From: Arion vulgaris
Lineage: Eukaryota; Mollusca; Gastropoda; Stylommatophora; Arionidae
Assembly (NCBI GenBank): GCA_020796225.1
Contig: CM036753.1
Span: 64,512,865 to 64,576,864 of the forward strand
DNA length: 64,000 bases
Reading direction: 5' to 3'
Shown: piece by piece, positions 20,436 to 31,529 of the stretch
Position numbering within the stretch: position 1 is the stretch's first letter
Layout: each line of letters begins with the position of its first letter
Program-made: the position numbers and the translations under genes
The notes under the pieces: model-generated
The model's input: the letters and a program-made list of their open reading frames with translations, nothing else
Database searches by the model: none
What the model was told of the DNA's origin: nothing

Positions 20436-21150
20436 AGATTTCAGACTTCCAGGAAATTGAATAGATCTGCTGTCCTGATCATGCTTGGGTTCTCAAGAAA
20501 ATGCTAATGTGCTGACATTCAGTACGAAAAACAGGAACATACTGAGACCATTTTTATCCCCTGCTTGAGAAAGGAACCCGCACGGATAAATCGGTGAGGA
20601 TAATTATGAAGTTTGGAATTCAGCAAGGGACGAGCAAGAAGGGACGCAAGAGAAGAAGGTTGGAAAACATTTTAACCAACGTTCGACGATATAATTCCTC
20701 ACACATACCATTCGATATCTGCTGTGTGAGACTGAGCACCTATGTGCTTCCCCCAACCCTAACTGCTTATAGTGAATGATGTCAGTTCTTAAACAATGAC
20801 TAATCAATACAACGAGTTGTCTCTGTGTTTTCTCCTTCTTTCAGCTACCCACATTTTTGGTTCTGTCGAGAGATCATCTCATTTGCATTTACCGCCGAAG
20901 CTGACATTTATTCCAAGAAATTCATACAGTTTACACACTTTCAGCTTGAGTTTACTTTATCGACGACCAATCTCATTCAAACTAAAAGACACCAATCTAA
21001 TACACATTTAAACTAAAAAACACCAGTCTAATAAACATTCAAAATAAGACACGTCTCATCAGTACTACTTCTAGAACAACAATATAATAAACACACACAC
21101 ACCCTCAATTCTATGTTTGTCATTGTATCACTGTTCAACTAATTTACTGT
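20436..21150. other. Mostly unassigned stretch
   Basis: Only a short piece at 20695-20740 (ttcgatatctgctgtgtgag, actgagcac) resembles the 3' end of LINE-4. A short (CA)n lies near 21090. Confidence 0.45.
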
Positions 21151-21164
21151 ACCACCTATACATT

Positions 21165-21346
21165 TTCTGTTATCATAGTCATCACCATGTAAGTCCTCTG
21201 TTATCATATCATAGTCATCACCATGTAAGTCCTCTGTTATCATATCATAGTCATCACCATGTAAGTCCTCTGTTATCATATCATAGTCATCACCATGTAA
21301 GTCCTCTGTTATCATAGTCATCACCATGTAAGTCCTCTGTTATCAT
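21165..21346. repeat. 36-bp minisatellite, 5 units
   Basis: Unit atagtcatcaccatgtaagt plus cctctgttatcat(atc), nearly identical between copies. Confidence 0.95.
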
Positions 21347-21621
21347 TAATGTTCACTACATACGAGTATATATTATTTTGTATGATTGTTATCATGATGG
21401 TAAATATCCAATAGTTGCAATTACTGCATGATATTTGTAAACTATTATGTTATCATTGACATGACTATGATAGGGCACATAGCTGTTACAATTAATTTAC
21501 TCTCTCTCTCTCTATCTTGTGTATTTTAAACTCCGATTGGGACATATGCCCTTAACCATCTCATGCTGTTTTCTTACATTTAGCTATTTCTTTCAGCACC
21601 TGCAAGCTCTTCTGTATATCA

Positions 21622-21763
21622 TTAACCCTTTCAATCCGCATTTTTTTTATCTTCAGACGAATTTATATTGCAATATTTTCTGAATTAGCCAGTATACTGT
21701 CTGTGCGTCATTGAATAAAATACAGCGAACCAGTATATCGGCTCAGAGAACTGAAATGGTTAA
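21622..21763. mobile_element. piggyBac-like MITE, 142 bp, TTAA at both ends
   Basis: Left end TTAACCCTTTCAATCC; the right end reads in reverse TTAACCATTTCAGTTC, so the TTAA and most of the next 12 bases are inverted copies. TTAA target sites and CCCTTT-type ends are typical of piggyBac families. Its right half is shared with 122-163. Confidence 0.65.
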
Positions 21764-21829
21764 TTTGTGAAGGGGACTACAAGTCTCTTCTCTATGTATA
21801 TACAGGCTTCTATATCTTTCGATTTCCCT

Positions 21830-22640
21830 GCAGGTTCACGGAAAAGACCGTGCCCTCTAGGGTTTTCTCAAAGTGTGTTATCTACAGATCCAACATTTTG
21901 TTTTTCACCTCTTGGTTCACTGTGGTCTGTCTCGCTGTCTCCATAAGATATGTTCCTACTACAAAACAGAACTCTTACCCCTTCTGATGGCAGTACAGCA
22001 CATAAATAAGATGCCAGCACATGAGCCTGCAGGAAAGATGATATTTCTTACAGATTCACTGTCAGCTATACAAGCCCTTGAGGCTAAATCCGCTGACAGC
22101 ACAGTACAAAACCTGAAAAGAGAACTTGCTCAACTTTCAGAAAAGGCAGAAATTCACTTGCAGTGGATTCCATCTCACTATGGCATTGCAGGCAATGAGA
22201 GTGCTAAGGAGGACAGTGCCAAAGAGCAAATTTACCAACCCTGTCTTTTCAAGAGGTCGAAACCCTCATACAGAGAAAATCTGCAGTAGACTGTCAAAGA
22301 CAAACACTGAATATGATTATGGAAAAGACTCCCTCAAAGACCTAAGCAGAACAGACCAGGTCATTATATTTCGACTACGCACCAGACACTGCAGACTCAA
22401 CAAACATTTATATAGACTAGGAATAAATCAAACAGCTATCTGCCAGTGTTAGCAGATGGAACAGATACCGGAGCATATCCTGCAAGACTGTCCTCTCCTG
22501 GGTGAGCTGAGAAGCAACATGTGGCCACACCCAGTAGACCTTAAAACGGAGCTTTGAGGAAATCTGACAGACCTGAAGCTGACCGCCCAGTTTGTGGTCC
22601 ACAGTAAATTATGCGCATGACCAGAGATCGCTGAAGAAGA
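21830..22640 (+). pseudogene. LINE-5: RNase H domain and C-terminal region
   Basis: The frame 21873-22289 contains ELLPLLMAVQHI, MIFLTDSLSAIQALEAKSAD and LQWIPSHYGIAGNESAKE, the central and last blocks of a jockey-type RNase H domain. Then come frameshifted IFRLRTRHCRLN and a degraded zinc-knuckle-like stretch. It has stops and is not functional. Confidence 0.85.
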
Positions 22641-22735
22641 AGAAGTCTCCATAAGCTCCTCATTTGTGACTCTATTATACCATCTTAGTCTCTCTATTCT
22701 GGGCAGACACCAGTTGATGAATAATAATAATAATT

Positions 22736-22810
22736 CCTCTCGTACCGTTATACGTTACATAGGGCTTGCAAGTAATTTCTCCATACCGCTCTATCCTGGG
22801 CAACTAGTTG
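22736..22810 (-). mobile_element. LINE-1 3' terminal scrap
   Basis: ctcgtaccgttatacgttac and the following ~50 bp match 890-955; preceded by (AAT)n. Confidence 0.75.
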
Positions 22811-22974
22811 ATGAATATCTGCAGTTTATTTTCTTATTGCTTTAATCGTTCTTCATGAGTCTGACACACAGCAGAACTGTTTTAACATTTAATCTTTAAT
22901 TATGGTCCCAGATTTGATTTCTTATATATTTCCATAAATTCAATTATCTTAAAGTACTTGTATACTTTTTATAT

Positions 22975-23235
22975 CATGATTATCATGTTTGTCATCATCA
23001 TCATCATCATTATCCCCATCTTCCTCATCATCAGCATCATTACCATCATCATAATGATTATCATCATCACCAATATCATTGCATCGTTTAAATGTCACAG
23101 CATCAGCATCCTCTTCATTATCATTACCATCATCATCATGATTATCATCATCATCAATATCATTGTATCGTCTCAATGTCACATCATCAACATCATCTTA
23201 ACCATCATCATCATCATCGATGTCATTGCATTGTC
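22975..23235. repeat. (ATC)n trinucleotide tract
   Basis: Imperfect CATCATCAT repeats, including two ~75-bp higher-order copies sharing atcattgca/tatcgt and atgtcacagcatcag-like blocks. Confidence 0.9.
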
Positions 23236-23344
23236 CTCACAATTATCAATTCATCCTTATTATCCTCAGGAACACGCAATGTTATTGCTGTTCAATAAAA
23301 ATGTGATTATCTGTGGTCTCTGTATCTCTTACGCTCAAAGCATG

Positions 23345-23640
23345 AGTTACTCCCTGAATACATCTTCTCTGTAGTCTTCTTCTTCTCCTCTTTGCAAGAA
23401 TGGCTCCTTCTACAATGATCTTCTTGTCCATTGTTCATTGTTCCTTTCAGGATGACCTTCATTGCACATCGGACATGTCCATAATTGCTCCGATCTCCTC
23501 CCAAGCATGTATTTCAGTGTGTTTAGGCTAACAACTTTCGTTCTGTGTTGATTGGTGCATCTACTTGGTTTTCTCTCGTGATTTTCCCGTCTTTCCGCAC
23601 CTATCGGTATGCACAACTTGCGCAACTGAGATAGAGAATA
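23345..23640 (-). pseudogene. LINE-3-like 3' fragment
   Basis: In reverse it carries short coding blocks like those of other LINE tails (EEKKKTTEKMYSG and upstream CPMCNEGHPERN). The plus strand ctccctgaatacatcttctc matches the LINE-3 R-WIQDV block at 49460-49490. Confidence 0.55.
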
Positions 23641-23949
23641 CCCTTTATCTTCTTCATTGAATGATCTTCTTAAACCCTTTGTGTCTTTTTATATGTTTAT
23701 ATGTCTCAATCATTGCGAATTCATTCTCATTTTCATCACAAACAAAATTTAAAAAATGTGATTATCTGTGCAATACTAGGCCGAGATTGTGCATTACCTG
23801 TTTGTTGTACATATGATATCCAACACTAAATCCTGTATATGACATTTGTGAGAAATATTAAAAATTAATAAAAATGACTACTCAACAGCTGTCTCATTGT
23901 TAGTGTACTTTATCAATGTTGTAGAATTTATAACTTTTTTTTTAGTTCA

Positions 23950-24240
23950 GTTTTCGTCTGTGTGTTGCCGTGGCCCTCAAGTGGAGGAAAAAATAGTAAC
24001 ACTGCGACCTACACGGGAGATCGTAAGAGGCGACTAAGGTAGGAGTCTTGGGAAGCTACCCTAGTAGATTAAAAGTGTCGCAGAAATAGGATGTGCTGAC
24101 CTACTTGTAGGCGCGTAACTGGCACAACGTAGAATCGCTCTTAGGATCAGATCACTTACAAAGTGTATGAGTCATCTTGAATATGTTTTAACAAGTGGTC
24201 GATATGGAGCGTTCGAAGAAGAAGAAGAAGAAGAAGAAAG
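23950..24240 (+). mobile_element. SINE-D with (AAG)n tail
   Basis: gatcgtaagaggcgactaag, ggaagctaccctagtag, tacttgtaggcgcgtaactg, agtggtcgatatggagcgtt, then GAAGAAGAAGAAGAAG. Confidence 0.85.
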
Positions 24241-24780
24241 TTCAGTTTGAGCATGGAATATCTTCATTGAACTTCGGACATGTCCATAGATGATCTGATC
24301 TCCTTCGCAATATCTCCAGAAGCTTTCATCTACTGACCGTATCAATTCGATTTCGATAGATGAGCCTACTCATATACCGGTTGTGCTAAATTTTGCTTGA
24401 AAGGCTTTTTGCTTGTATTCGCTGTATGGAGTAGCATTACAATTTGAGGCGCACTGTCTGTTGGTAATCTGTTTATGTGGCCGAACCACTTAATTTGTTG
24501 TTTCTTGATGAAGTTCAGTATTGATGTTGTATCCACTTTTTCCCCTGATGTGTTCCTTTTTAAACCTATCTCTTCTTGATTCAGCCTTCTGCGTAGACAC
24601 TTCATCTCTCTCGTGACCAGTTTTCCTCTATTGTTTGATGTCAGCGTCCATGTTTGGTCCGGATAGCATAACTCTGGAAGAAAGATTGGGTTGAACAATG
24701 CTCTTTTAGTATTCATGATGACATATTTGCTGTTTCTATTCTGGCTACTCCAATCTTCAATCCCAGCTCTTGCAATCTAG
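24240..24780 (-). pseudogene. LINE-2 reverse transcriptase C-terminal fragment
   Basis: The antisense frame 24366-24716 encodes LPELCYPDQTWTLTSNNRGK, TREMKCLRRRLNQEEIG and SILNFIKKQQIKWFGHINRL, the standard Y.C.TWT/CLRR/W-GH order of a LINE reverse transcriptase end. The frame is intact for 116 codons but is truncated at both ends. Confidence 0.85.
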
Positions 24781-25059
24781 TAGTTGACGGGGATTATTTT
24801 TCTCTTTGCGGCCACACTAAATGAGGGCATTCAGAACGTCAGCTCTCTCCATTGGCCGGCCCTCTGACATGGTGGCAGAACAAGTCAGTCTGCTCTTTCA
24901 TTTCCAACGACATCCATGTTCCCCGGAACGAAGACAAGTGTATTCTGCAATTTGTACAACGTAAAGGTGAAGTAAATGTGCTGAAGATTTTATAATGTTT
25001 GTCATTTTGATACTGTCACTTTCTGAACTTGACGTGTAAATGCAATTTTGTTAATGTGA

Positions 25060-25510
25060 TTCGTGAATGATAATTCTACGTATGGGTGTGAAACATGGAC
25101 ATTTAACAAGACATAGAAAAAGCATATATGTGCTTTTGAATATAAATTTGACCGAAAAATCCACCGTATACCATAGACAGAGAAGAGAACAAATATATAT
25201 ATTTAGAAAGAATACAAATCAGAATAAACTGGCTGATGAATAAAAATTAGAAAGTTGAAGTATATTGAACATATCAAAAGACACAAAGGGTTACAGATGG
25301 AGAGTTGCATTGTGGAGGGAAACATTCTAGCGAAGAGAAGAGGAAGACTATGAAAAAGATGGATTCGGAATGTAACTGGTGATTTGAGCATGACGGATGC
25401 AGAGGCCTATGATCGATCTCTCCTATGAGAGATAGTAAGAAATTCCAAAGGACTGTCAGGATGGCACAATTCTGCTTACGACAGGCTATTTCATAAATGA
25501 TAATTTGTTA
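25060..25510 (+). pseudogene. LINE-3 reverse transcriptase C-terminal fragment
   Basis: Reads YGCETWTFNKT, then FEYKFDRKIHRIP*TEKRTN, then a frameshifted RRKTMKKMDSECNW and a tail matching the FRRTV-like end of 48661-48830. Multiple stops. YGCETWT is the reverse transcriptase C-terminal signature. Confidence 0.8.
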
Positions 25511-25920
25511 ACTCTTGATGTGGATGCTGTCTTGTTATCTTCTCGTATGGATGTAGTCTCATCTTGAATACATTGCGTGGATGCTGTCTTGTTATCTTCT
25601 CGTGTGGATGTAGTCTCATCTTGAATACATTGTGCGGATGTTATCAATTCATGAACTTGTCTTATGGATATTGCCACTTCTTAAATTTGTTTGTCGATGC
25701 TATCACTTTTTGAATTTATTTTGTGGATGTTATCCTTTTTTTTAAAATTTGGTGTTTTGATGTTATTACTAACTTGAATTTGTCATATTGAAGCTATCTA
25801 TTCTTTATTTTGTCCTGTAGATGTTGCCACTTTGGATGTTACAAATAAGTGTTGCAACATCTCAATTTTGTGGTAAAAATGTTGTAGCTCTGCAATTTAT
25901 GCATGCAGCCTATATCCAGT
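25511..25920. repeat. 57-bp tandem repeat grading into a ~28-bp degenerate minisatellite
   Basis: gatgctgtcttgttatcttc and gtggatgtagtctcatcttg alternate at 57-bp spacing (two and a half units). Beyond 25630 the pattern dissolves into units of the form gtggatgttatcactttttgaattt. Similar units appear near 27400-27560, 28810-28880 and 29630-30240. Confidence 0.7.
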
Positions 25921-26039
25921 AGAATGTGACGGTGGTACCTAAATTGGGACATTATCGTAGAGAATACGGTTCAGCACTAGAGAAACTCCGCTATTTTCTT
26001 TTATTTCTTCTTTACTTTTTTCTAATCCTGTTTTGCATC

Positions 26040-26860
26040 ACATCGTCAGGATAAGAGATTTTCAGAACGGAATTTTCTGTGCGCTTCATAAATAGCGTTT
26101 TTTACCAATTCTGTTATTTCTAGGATCCGCCTTTTGCATGAACGACCTTTTGCTTGTATTCGCTGTATCGGAGTAGCATTGCTCTTTGAGGCGCAATGTC
26201 TATTGATAATCTGCTTATGTGTTCAAATCATTTAATTTGTTGTTCCTTGATGAGGTTCAGTACTGATGTTGTTCCTTGATGAGGTTCAGTACTGATGTTG
26301 TTCCTTGATGAGGTTCAGTACTGATGTTGTTCCTTGATGAGGTTCAGTACTGATGTTGTTCCTTGATGAGGTTCAGTACTGATGTTGAATCCACTTTTTT
26401 CCTGATGTCTTCATTTCAAAACCAATCTCTTCTTCATACTTCCAACATTCTGCGTAGACACTTCGTCTCTCTCATGACTAGTTTTCCTCTATCATTTTAT
26501 ATCATCGTCCATGTTTGACACTGATAACATAACTCTAAGAGAAAGATAGCGTTGAACAATGCTCTTTTAGTGTTCTTGGTGACAAGTTTGCATTTCAAAA
26601 TTTGTGTCTTTTGTCTTATGATTTGATTTGCTTTATTGAATCTATGTTGGACGTCGCTAGCCATTCTTCCATAATTCGAAAAACGCTCCCCAGTCATACA
26701 AAGTTCATGATTTGCTTTAACTGATGTCTGTCGATGGAAACACTGGTAGCGCTTTCCTCTCTAGCGAATGTTTACTTCCATTTTGGGCAATCTCTTTTCT
26801 CATATTGTATTCATTGCATGTCAACTGGAGTCTGTTACTGTGTTGACTTCTGCTATAATT
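26040..26860 (-). pseudogene. LINE-2 reverse transcriptase fragment
   Basis: In reverse: AISLLELCYQCQTWTM-like end near 26500-26560 (frame 26497-26697 carries ILKCKLVTKNTKRALFN), then the CLRR block, a tandemly amplified TSVLNF segment (26239-26385) and a YSEYKQKVVHAKGGS-type tail. Not translatable end to end. Confidence 0.8.
26239..26385. repeat. 29-bp tandem repeat x5 inside LINE-2 coding sequence
   Basis: ttgttccttgatgaggttca plus gtactgatg is repeated five times. Single-copy homologues exist in the other LINE-2 copies (for example about 24500-24530 and 60000). Confidence 0.95.
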
Positions 26861-27400
26861 CTACAAAAACAAAAATTCTGTTTGTCTCAGACTTGCTAGA
26901 ACTGACCTAGGTCATTACTAACCAAACACAGACAACATGTATCTTAAAGTCTGTGAAGGTATTCCACTTACACAGTGCGTATTTCTATACAAAACGACTT
27001 TGTGCCCGGATAATGTCTCATACCCTTTCTCCGGATAAGAGCCACATGTGACGCTCCATAGTCAATGTGGAAACTGTTGCAGAATAGAGAGCAGTATCCG
27101 ATATTCGGATCATGTTACCAGAGACAACACATCAGTCCTTGGGTAAAGTTACATACACTGCTTCTACCTGCATTAAATGGGAAGATATCACGGATTAGAA
27201 GGGCGTACCAGAATAAACGCAAAATGAAGTCCGATGTGCATTACTAAAGATACCAAATATCACAACCCAGGCTTTACAAAACAGCACAGCATATTTACAC
27301 TCTTTCGCACTAATCATTAACAAGTCACAAAGAGTTTTAAAGAAATTATTGTTATAAAACCAATGGTAACAAACAGCAAATACCTTTTTAGTTTTCCATG
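26861..27400. other. Unassigned stretch
   Basis: No recognisable gene or repeat family. Confidence 0.45.
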
Positions 27401-27629
27401 TGGATATTTCTTTATTTTGCTTATGAATATTGTCTTATTTACATTGTCTTGTAACACATTTCACATATATTTTATGTCCTGTAGATATTGGCTTTATTTT
27501 TATTTGGGTATATGTGTGTTGTAACTTCTCTCTTTTGTGTGTTGGTGATGTTGCATTTTTAATTGATCATGTAGGTGCTTCGGAATATAATGATAGAGAT
27601 GAAGATTTCTGCACATTTGGTACATCCCA

Positions 27630-27800
27630 CATAGAACACATTATAAAAACACTTCTTCTTCTCTTCATTGTGCTCTCTTATTCCTCTTACTTTCCTGTAA
27701 TATTCTCTTGGCGCTGTTCTTTCTTCTTCTGCCAGAATGCTTCTGAATGTTTCCCATGATTTTTTTCTTGGCTCTTATTATTGCTCTACTTGTTTCACCT
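27630..27800 (-). pseudogene. LINE fragment upstream of the reverse transcriptase domain
   Basis: In reverse: RGETSRAIIRAKKKIMGN, then KNSAKRILQESKRNK, a Lys/Arg-rich endonuclease-to-reverse-transcriptase linker pattern. Confidence 0.5.
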
Positions 27801-27894
27801 CGGATTTGTATATAAAAAATGATATAACGATAAACAAGCAGCTGTGGAAGTAGAAAATTAAACATTAGACTGTTTTGACAATGGTATAGAAGTT

Positions 27895-28790
27895 CGACCG
27901 TGTTGTCTCTTCACATCTTATTTATTCAACATATATGCACCACAAATATAATGAGAAATGCTAGTGAAGCTGAAGATAAAGAACAGTACGATGCTCTATT
28001 GATTAGACATGTAGTACCGTTGATAAGATATGCTGAAGAGGACACGGTGCTTTTGTTCACCTCACAAAATAGTATTGAGAAAATAATCATTTAAATTCAT
28101 AGAAATAGTGAAGAACAAAACGAGCATCTCAATAGAACAAAATTAAAAAATAATCTTTACAACTGATTAAATAGATATAACAGCTGATATATGCATCAAT
28201 GGACATACATTAGAAAGAAAGGAACTTTTTAAATATTTAGGTTCATTGATAACAAATGGCAGAAAAATTATAAAGAAAATTAAGTGAAGAAAGAACATGA
28301 CTGCAGAAATTAAAACAACTGCAAAACCTATGGAAGGGACACTGATATAAAGACAAAACGTAGATTTTTCAGTTAAGAGCATGTGTTTTTTTCTCATAGC
28401 AATATATGTATGTAAAAAATATAATTTTGATAACGCAGCTGAAAAATAAATAAATGTAGTTGAATGCAATCTTCTACGGAAGAGTACGAAGAATAATATA
28501 GACAGAAAATAGAATAAATATGTATATTTTGCAACAGATTAAAATTGAAAAGACGGGGTTGATAAAGCAGATAAAGTGAGGAAAATGAAATATTTTGGGC
28601 ATGTGAAGCAACATAATTCTATGAATAATATCATTCTGAAGGGCATTTTACCTGGCAGGTGAGAGAAGAAGACCAAAGAGAAAATAGGTGGAAGATGGGA
28701 TAGACGAGTTAAGTGAGACTGCAGCAGATGCTCACCCTCACACAGAACAAGGAGGTATTAAGGGTTGCTGTCACGGGATCCAAGTTCCGG
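27895..28790 (+). pseudogene. LINE reverse transcriptase pseudogene, about 900 bp
   Basis: Successive blocks in order: TTNIMRNASEAEDKEQ; a degenerate catalytic box RYAEEDTVLLF (normally YADDTVLL); ERKELFKYLGSLITNGRK; KYFGHVKQHNSM; then ILKGILPGR. Frames change several times and the catalytic Asp pair is altered. The longest stretch of reverse transcriptase homology in the window. Confidence 0.85.
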
Positions 28791-28889
28791 AGGACAAGCT
28801 AGATGTGTTTTCCATTTCATCTTTTCCCGTGAAGATGTTCTCACATTTTCAGTTTCTCGTGTAGATATCATCATCTCTCTTGTTTATTA

Positions 28890-29595
28890 CTCTTGGAATA
28901 GAATGTAGAGATTGGGGCATCATGCAGATTGAACTTGCAATGAAGCAGTTGCTAGTGGATAATACACGTGATGATGCTTTTGTTGTTTATACCGATGGGT
29001 ATGTGCATCGTGAGGAAAAGTCGGACTGGAGTTTCATGGCTGCGCGCATGAAAGGGTAGTTGCAGCGCAAACCGGAGCATACAGGACAACTACTTCCAGT
29101 ATGAGATTGAGACAGGCCGCTACTGCTGCCATTCAGTGACTCAGGTTACTGGGGCCGTTGTTGTATCTGATTATCAGCCGATGTCAACAGAAGGTCCAAG
29201 ATGACAGACTGTGGTATGAGTGCATGTCGTCTATAGAGGTATTCAACATCCAAAGGATTACATCGATCTACTGTCCGTGGCATGCTGGTTTTTCGTTGCA
29301 CTGAGATAGCGGACAAGCTTGCATCAACAGCATTGATCGTCCGAGAGTTAACGAGAACTAAGGCGGTTATTTTTTTGTATCTTGGTGACAGTCTGTTGAA
29401 TAGGGGCACTACATTTAGGTTGAATCTATACAGAATATAATGCGCTTTTATTTGTACTATATATAAGTAAAACAATGCCTGAGGTGCAGAATGAGTAGTG
29501 TGTTTAACCAGAGAACCACAGAGACCATCAATATGCATACCCTGCGACGTCAGCTGGGAGAGACTGAGCACATATGGATCTGCCCAGTGATATAA
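28890..29595 (+). pseudogene. LINE-4: RNase H domain remnant
   Basis: Reads VVYTDG(S)VHR, SGAYRTTTSSMR, VVVSDYQ, YECMSSIEVFNIQRI and IYCPWHAG with intervening stops and frameshifts. These are the first to last RNase H blocks. The 3' end resembles those at 46640 and 50880, with an AATAATAAATAATCAATAA tail. Confidence 0.85.
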
Positions 29596-29629
29596 CGTAT
29601 GTTCAATAATAAATAATCAATAACTTCTC

Positions 29630-30115
29630 TCGTTTGCCCCGTATATGTTGTTGCTTTTTAGATGGTCATGTAGATGTTATCACTTCCCGTTTGCTCCGTG
29701 CATGTTGTCGCTTTCTTAGATGATCATGTAAGATGTTATCACTTCTCTCTTTGCTCCGTGCATGTTGTCGCTTTTTTAGATGGTCATGTAGATGTTATCA
29801 CTTCTCTCGTTTGCTCCGTGCATGTTGTCGCTTTTTTTAGATGGTCATGTAGATGTTATCACTGTCTCGTTTGCTCCGTGCATGTTGTCGCTTTTTTAGA
29901 TGATCATGTAGATGTTATCACTGTCTCTCGTTTGCTCCGTGCATGTTGTCGCTTTTTTAGATGGTCATGTAGATGTTATCACTGTCTCGTTTGCTCCGTG
30001 CATGTTGTCGCTTTTTTAGATGTCATGTAGATGTTGTCATGTCTCTGTTTTCCTCATGTTGTCGCTTTTAGATGGTCTGTAGATGTTGTCATTCTGGTTT
30101 GTGTTAATGTTGTCA
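29630..30115. repeat. 60-bp minisatellite, about 8 units
   Basis: Unit gtttgctccgtgcatgttgt, cgcttttttagatggtcatg, tagatgttatcacttctctc. Copy-to-copy differences are mainly 1-2 nt indels, so any reading frame through it is accidental. Confidence 0.95.
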
Positions 30116-30244
30116 ATGTCCTTTTTTCCTAAATGTTCACATCTTTAAGTATTTCTTGTATTCCACGTGGATGCTGCAAACTTTAGTTTGTTATATGAAT
30201 GTTGTTACTTCTTGAATTTGTCGTATCCATAATGGACACAATTA

Positions 30245-30510
30245 TTATATATTCTTCACGGACCGTTTTACGTTAAATGAGACCTTCAAGTAATTTCTCC
30301 AAGCCGTCTTTTTTGAACTCGCTCAATCTCTTCCATGGAATTGAGTCCTATATTTCTTGTCTCTATCAGCACAATTCATTTCAGGTTTTTTGGGCGTCTT
30401 TCTTCTTCAACCCTTTGCCTACACTTAATGCATGCTTTGGTATTCCTTGATATTTCTTCTCAAGGTGTGATCAACATATCTCCATCTTCTCATTCTTATA
30501 AAAATACAAT
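30245..30510 (-). mobile_element. LINE-1 3' end
   Basis: cggaccgttttacgtt, ttcaagtaatttctccaagc, actcgctcaatctcttccat and the ttcttataa end match other antisense LINE-1 copies. Confidence 0.8.
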
Positions 30511-30975
30511 GCAATGAAAACCCACATATTTACGAACGTGGAACTACACAAATCAATACATTAAATATCGTGAAATCATTTCAGGAATGAATAGCAACGC
30601 ATGGGTGACATTGATGATAAATGTAATTGTATAGTTAATAGGTGCAAGAAGAAATAGGAAACAAGAGATAGAGTATGGCAGATAAAAAATGGAAATAACA
30701 GATAAGTGCAGGACATCGAAATATAATTGACTCGTTCTATGATGTAGTGAGCTCAAAAACAATACAAAAACACCAAAATATTAGCCAGAAAATGGAAAAG
30801 CACATGCTCAAGAACACATCCATATATTGAATATATTACATAAAAGAAAGAAGTGATATTAAATGGATAAGATAACATAATAGAAAGATGGATGAAATAC
30901 AATGATGATGATGATGAATCAGAATTAAATATAAAAGCGAAGTGTGACAGACCACCAATACTTGCAGCTGATGTT
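30511..30975. other. Unassigned AT-rich stretch
   Basis: No recognisable gene; short GATGATGATGAT run near 30905. Confidence 0.45.
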
Positions 30976-30979
30976 AATG

Positions 30980-31222
30980 ATCTTCTTCTTCTTTGCATTC
31001 GTTCTTTACGACTAATTTTAATCACTTTTTGTGATATGTTTGATCTTTGCCAAGAATGTGTATACGTTGCATTAGTTTGAGGCCCAAATGCAGACTTCTG
31101 CACATTTAGGATATGTGATCAATTTCAGCCAAACCTCCTTAGCCACCTCTTACGACATGCGTGGCAGGTAACAGTGGTTCTATTCTTTACACTCCAAATT
31201 TGGGCCGCGGTAACCACTTGGG
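30980..31222 (-). mobile_element. SINE-D2 (inverted partner of 31857-32109)
   Basis: Begins with antisense (AAG)n (tcttcttcttctttgc), then ctaattttaatcactttttg, gccacctcttacgacatgcg and ttaccgcggcccaaat in reverse. Shares about 85-90% of positions by eye with the plus-strand copy. Confidence 0.85.
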
Positions 31223-31342
31223 CAATGTTAATGATGAAACGATAGCAGAAAACTAGCCACGACAGAGATGAAGTGTCTCCTCAAAGTGATGGAACAAACA
31301 ACAGGTTTGAGATGGTTGATTCTTTTACCTTGGTGGAGGATT

Positions 31343-31525
31343 TTAACCTCCTAAGAGTGAATATATTATCGTCTGTTTGTATCTAATCTTTACCCCATGT
31401 TCATAGTCTTTATAAAAGACATAAATGAGCATGACAGCAAACATCATACTGAAGAGTGTTGGGGCCAGTATACATTCTTTTTGACGCCATTGGTGTATAC
31501 AAAAAAAGTTCCACGGAACCTGCAA
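31343..31525 (-). pseudogene. LINE reverse transcriptase fragment (upstream of the catalytic box)
   Basis: In reverse: IHQWRQKECILAPTLFSMMF, the GVxQGCxLSPxLF reverse transcriptase block in degenerate form, followed by a YRY-like segment. Confidence 0.75.
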
Positions 31526-31529
31526 GTAA

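Noticed and set aside
24880..24910. ctgacatggtggcagaacaag as an LTR-retrotransposon primer binding site
   Set aside because: No flanking long terminal repeats, no gag or protease motif and no polypurine tract were found.
29674..30030. 118-codon ORF with VCSVHVVAFLD repeats
   Set aside because: It comes from the 60-bp minisatellite and loses frame whenever a unit has an indel.
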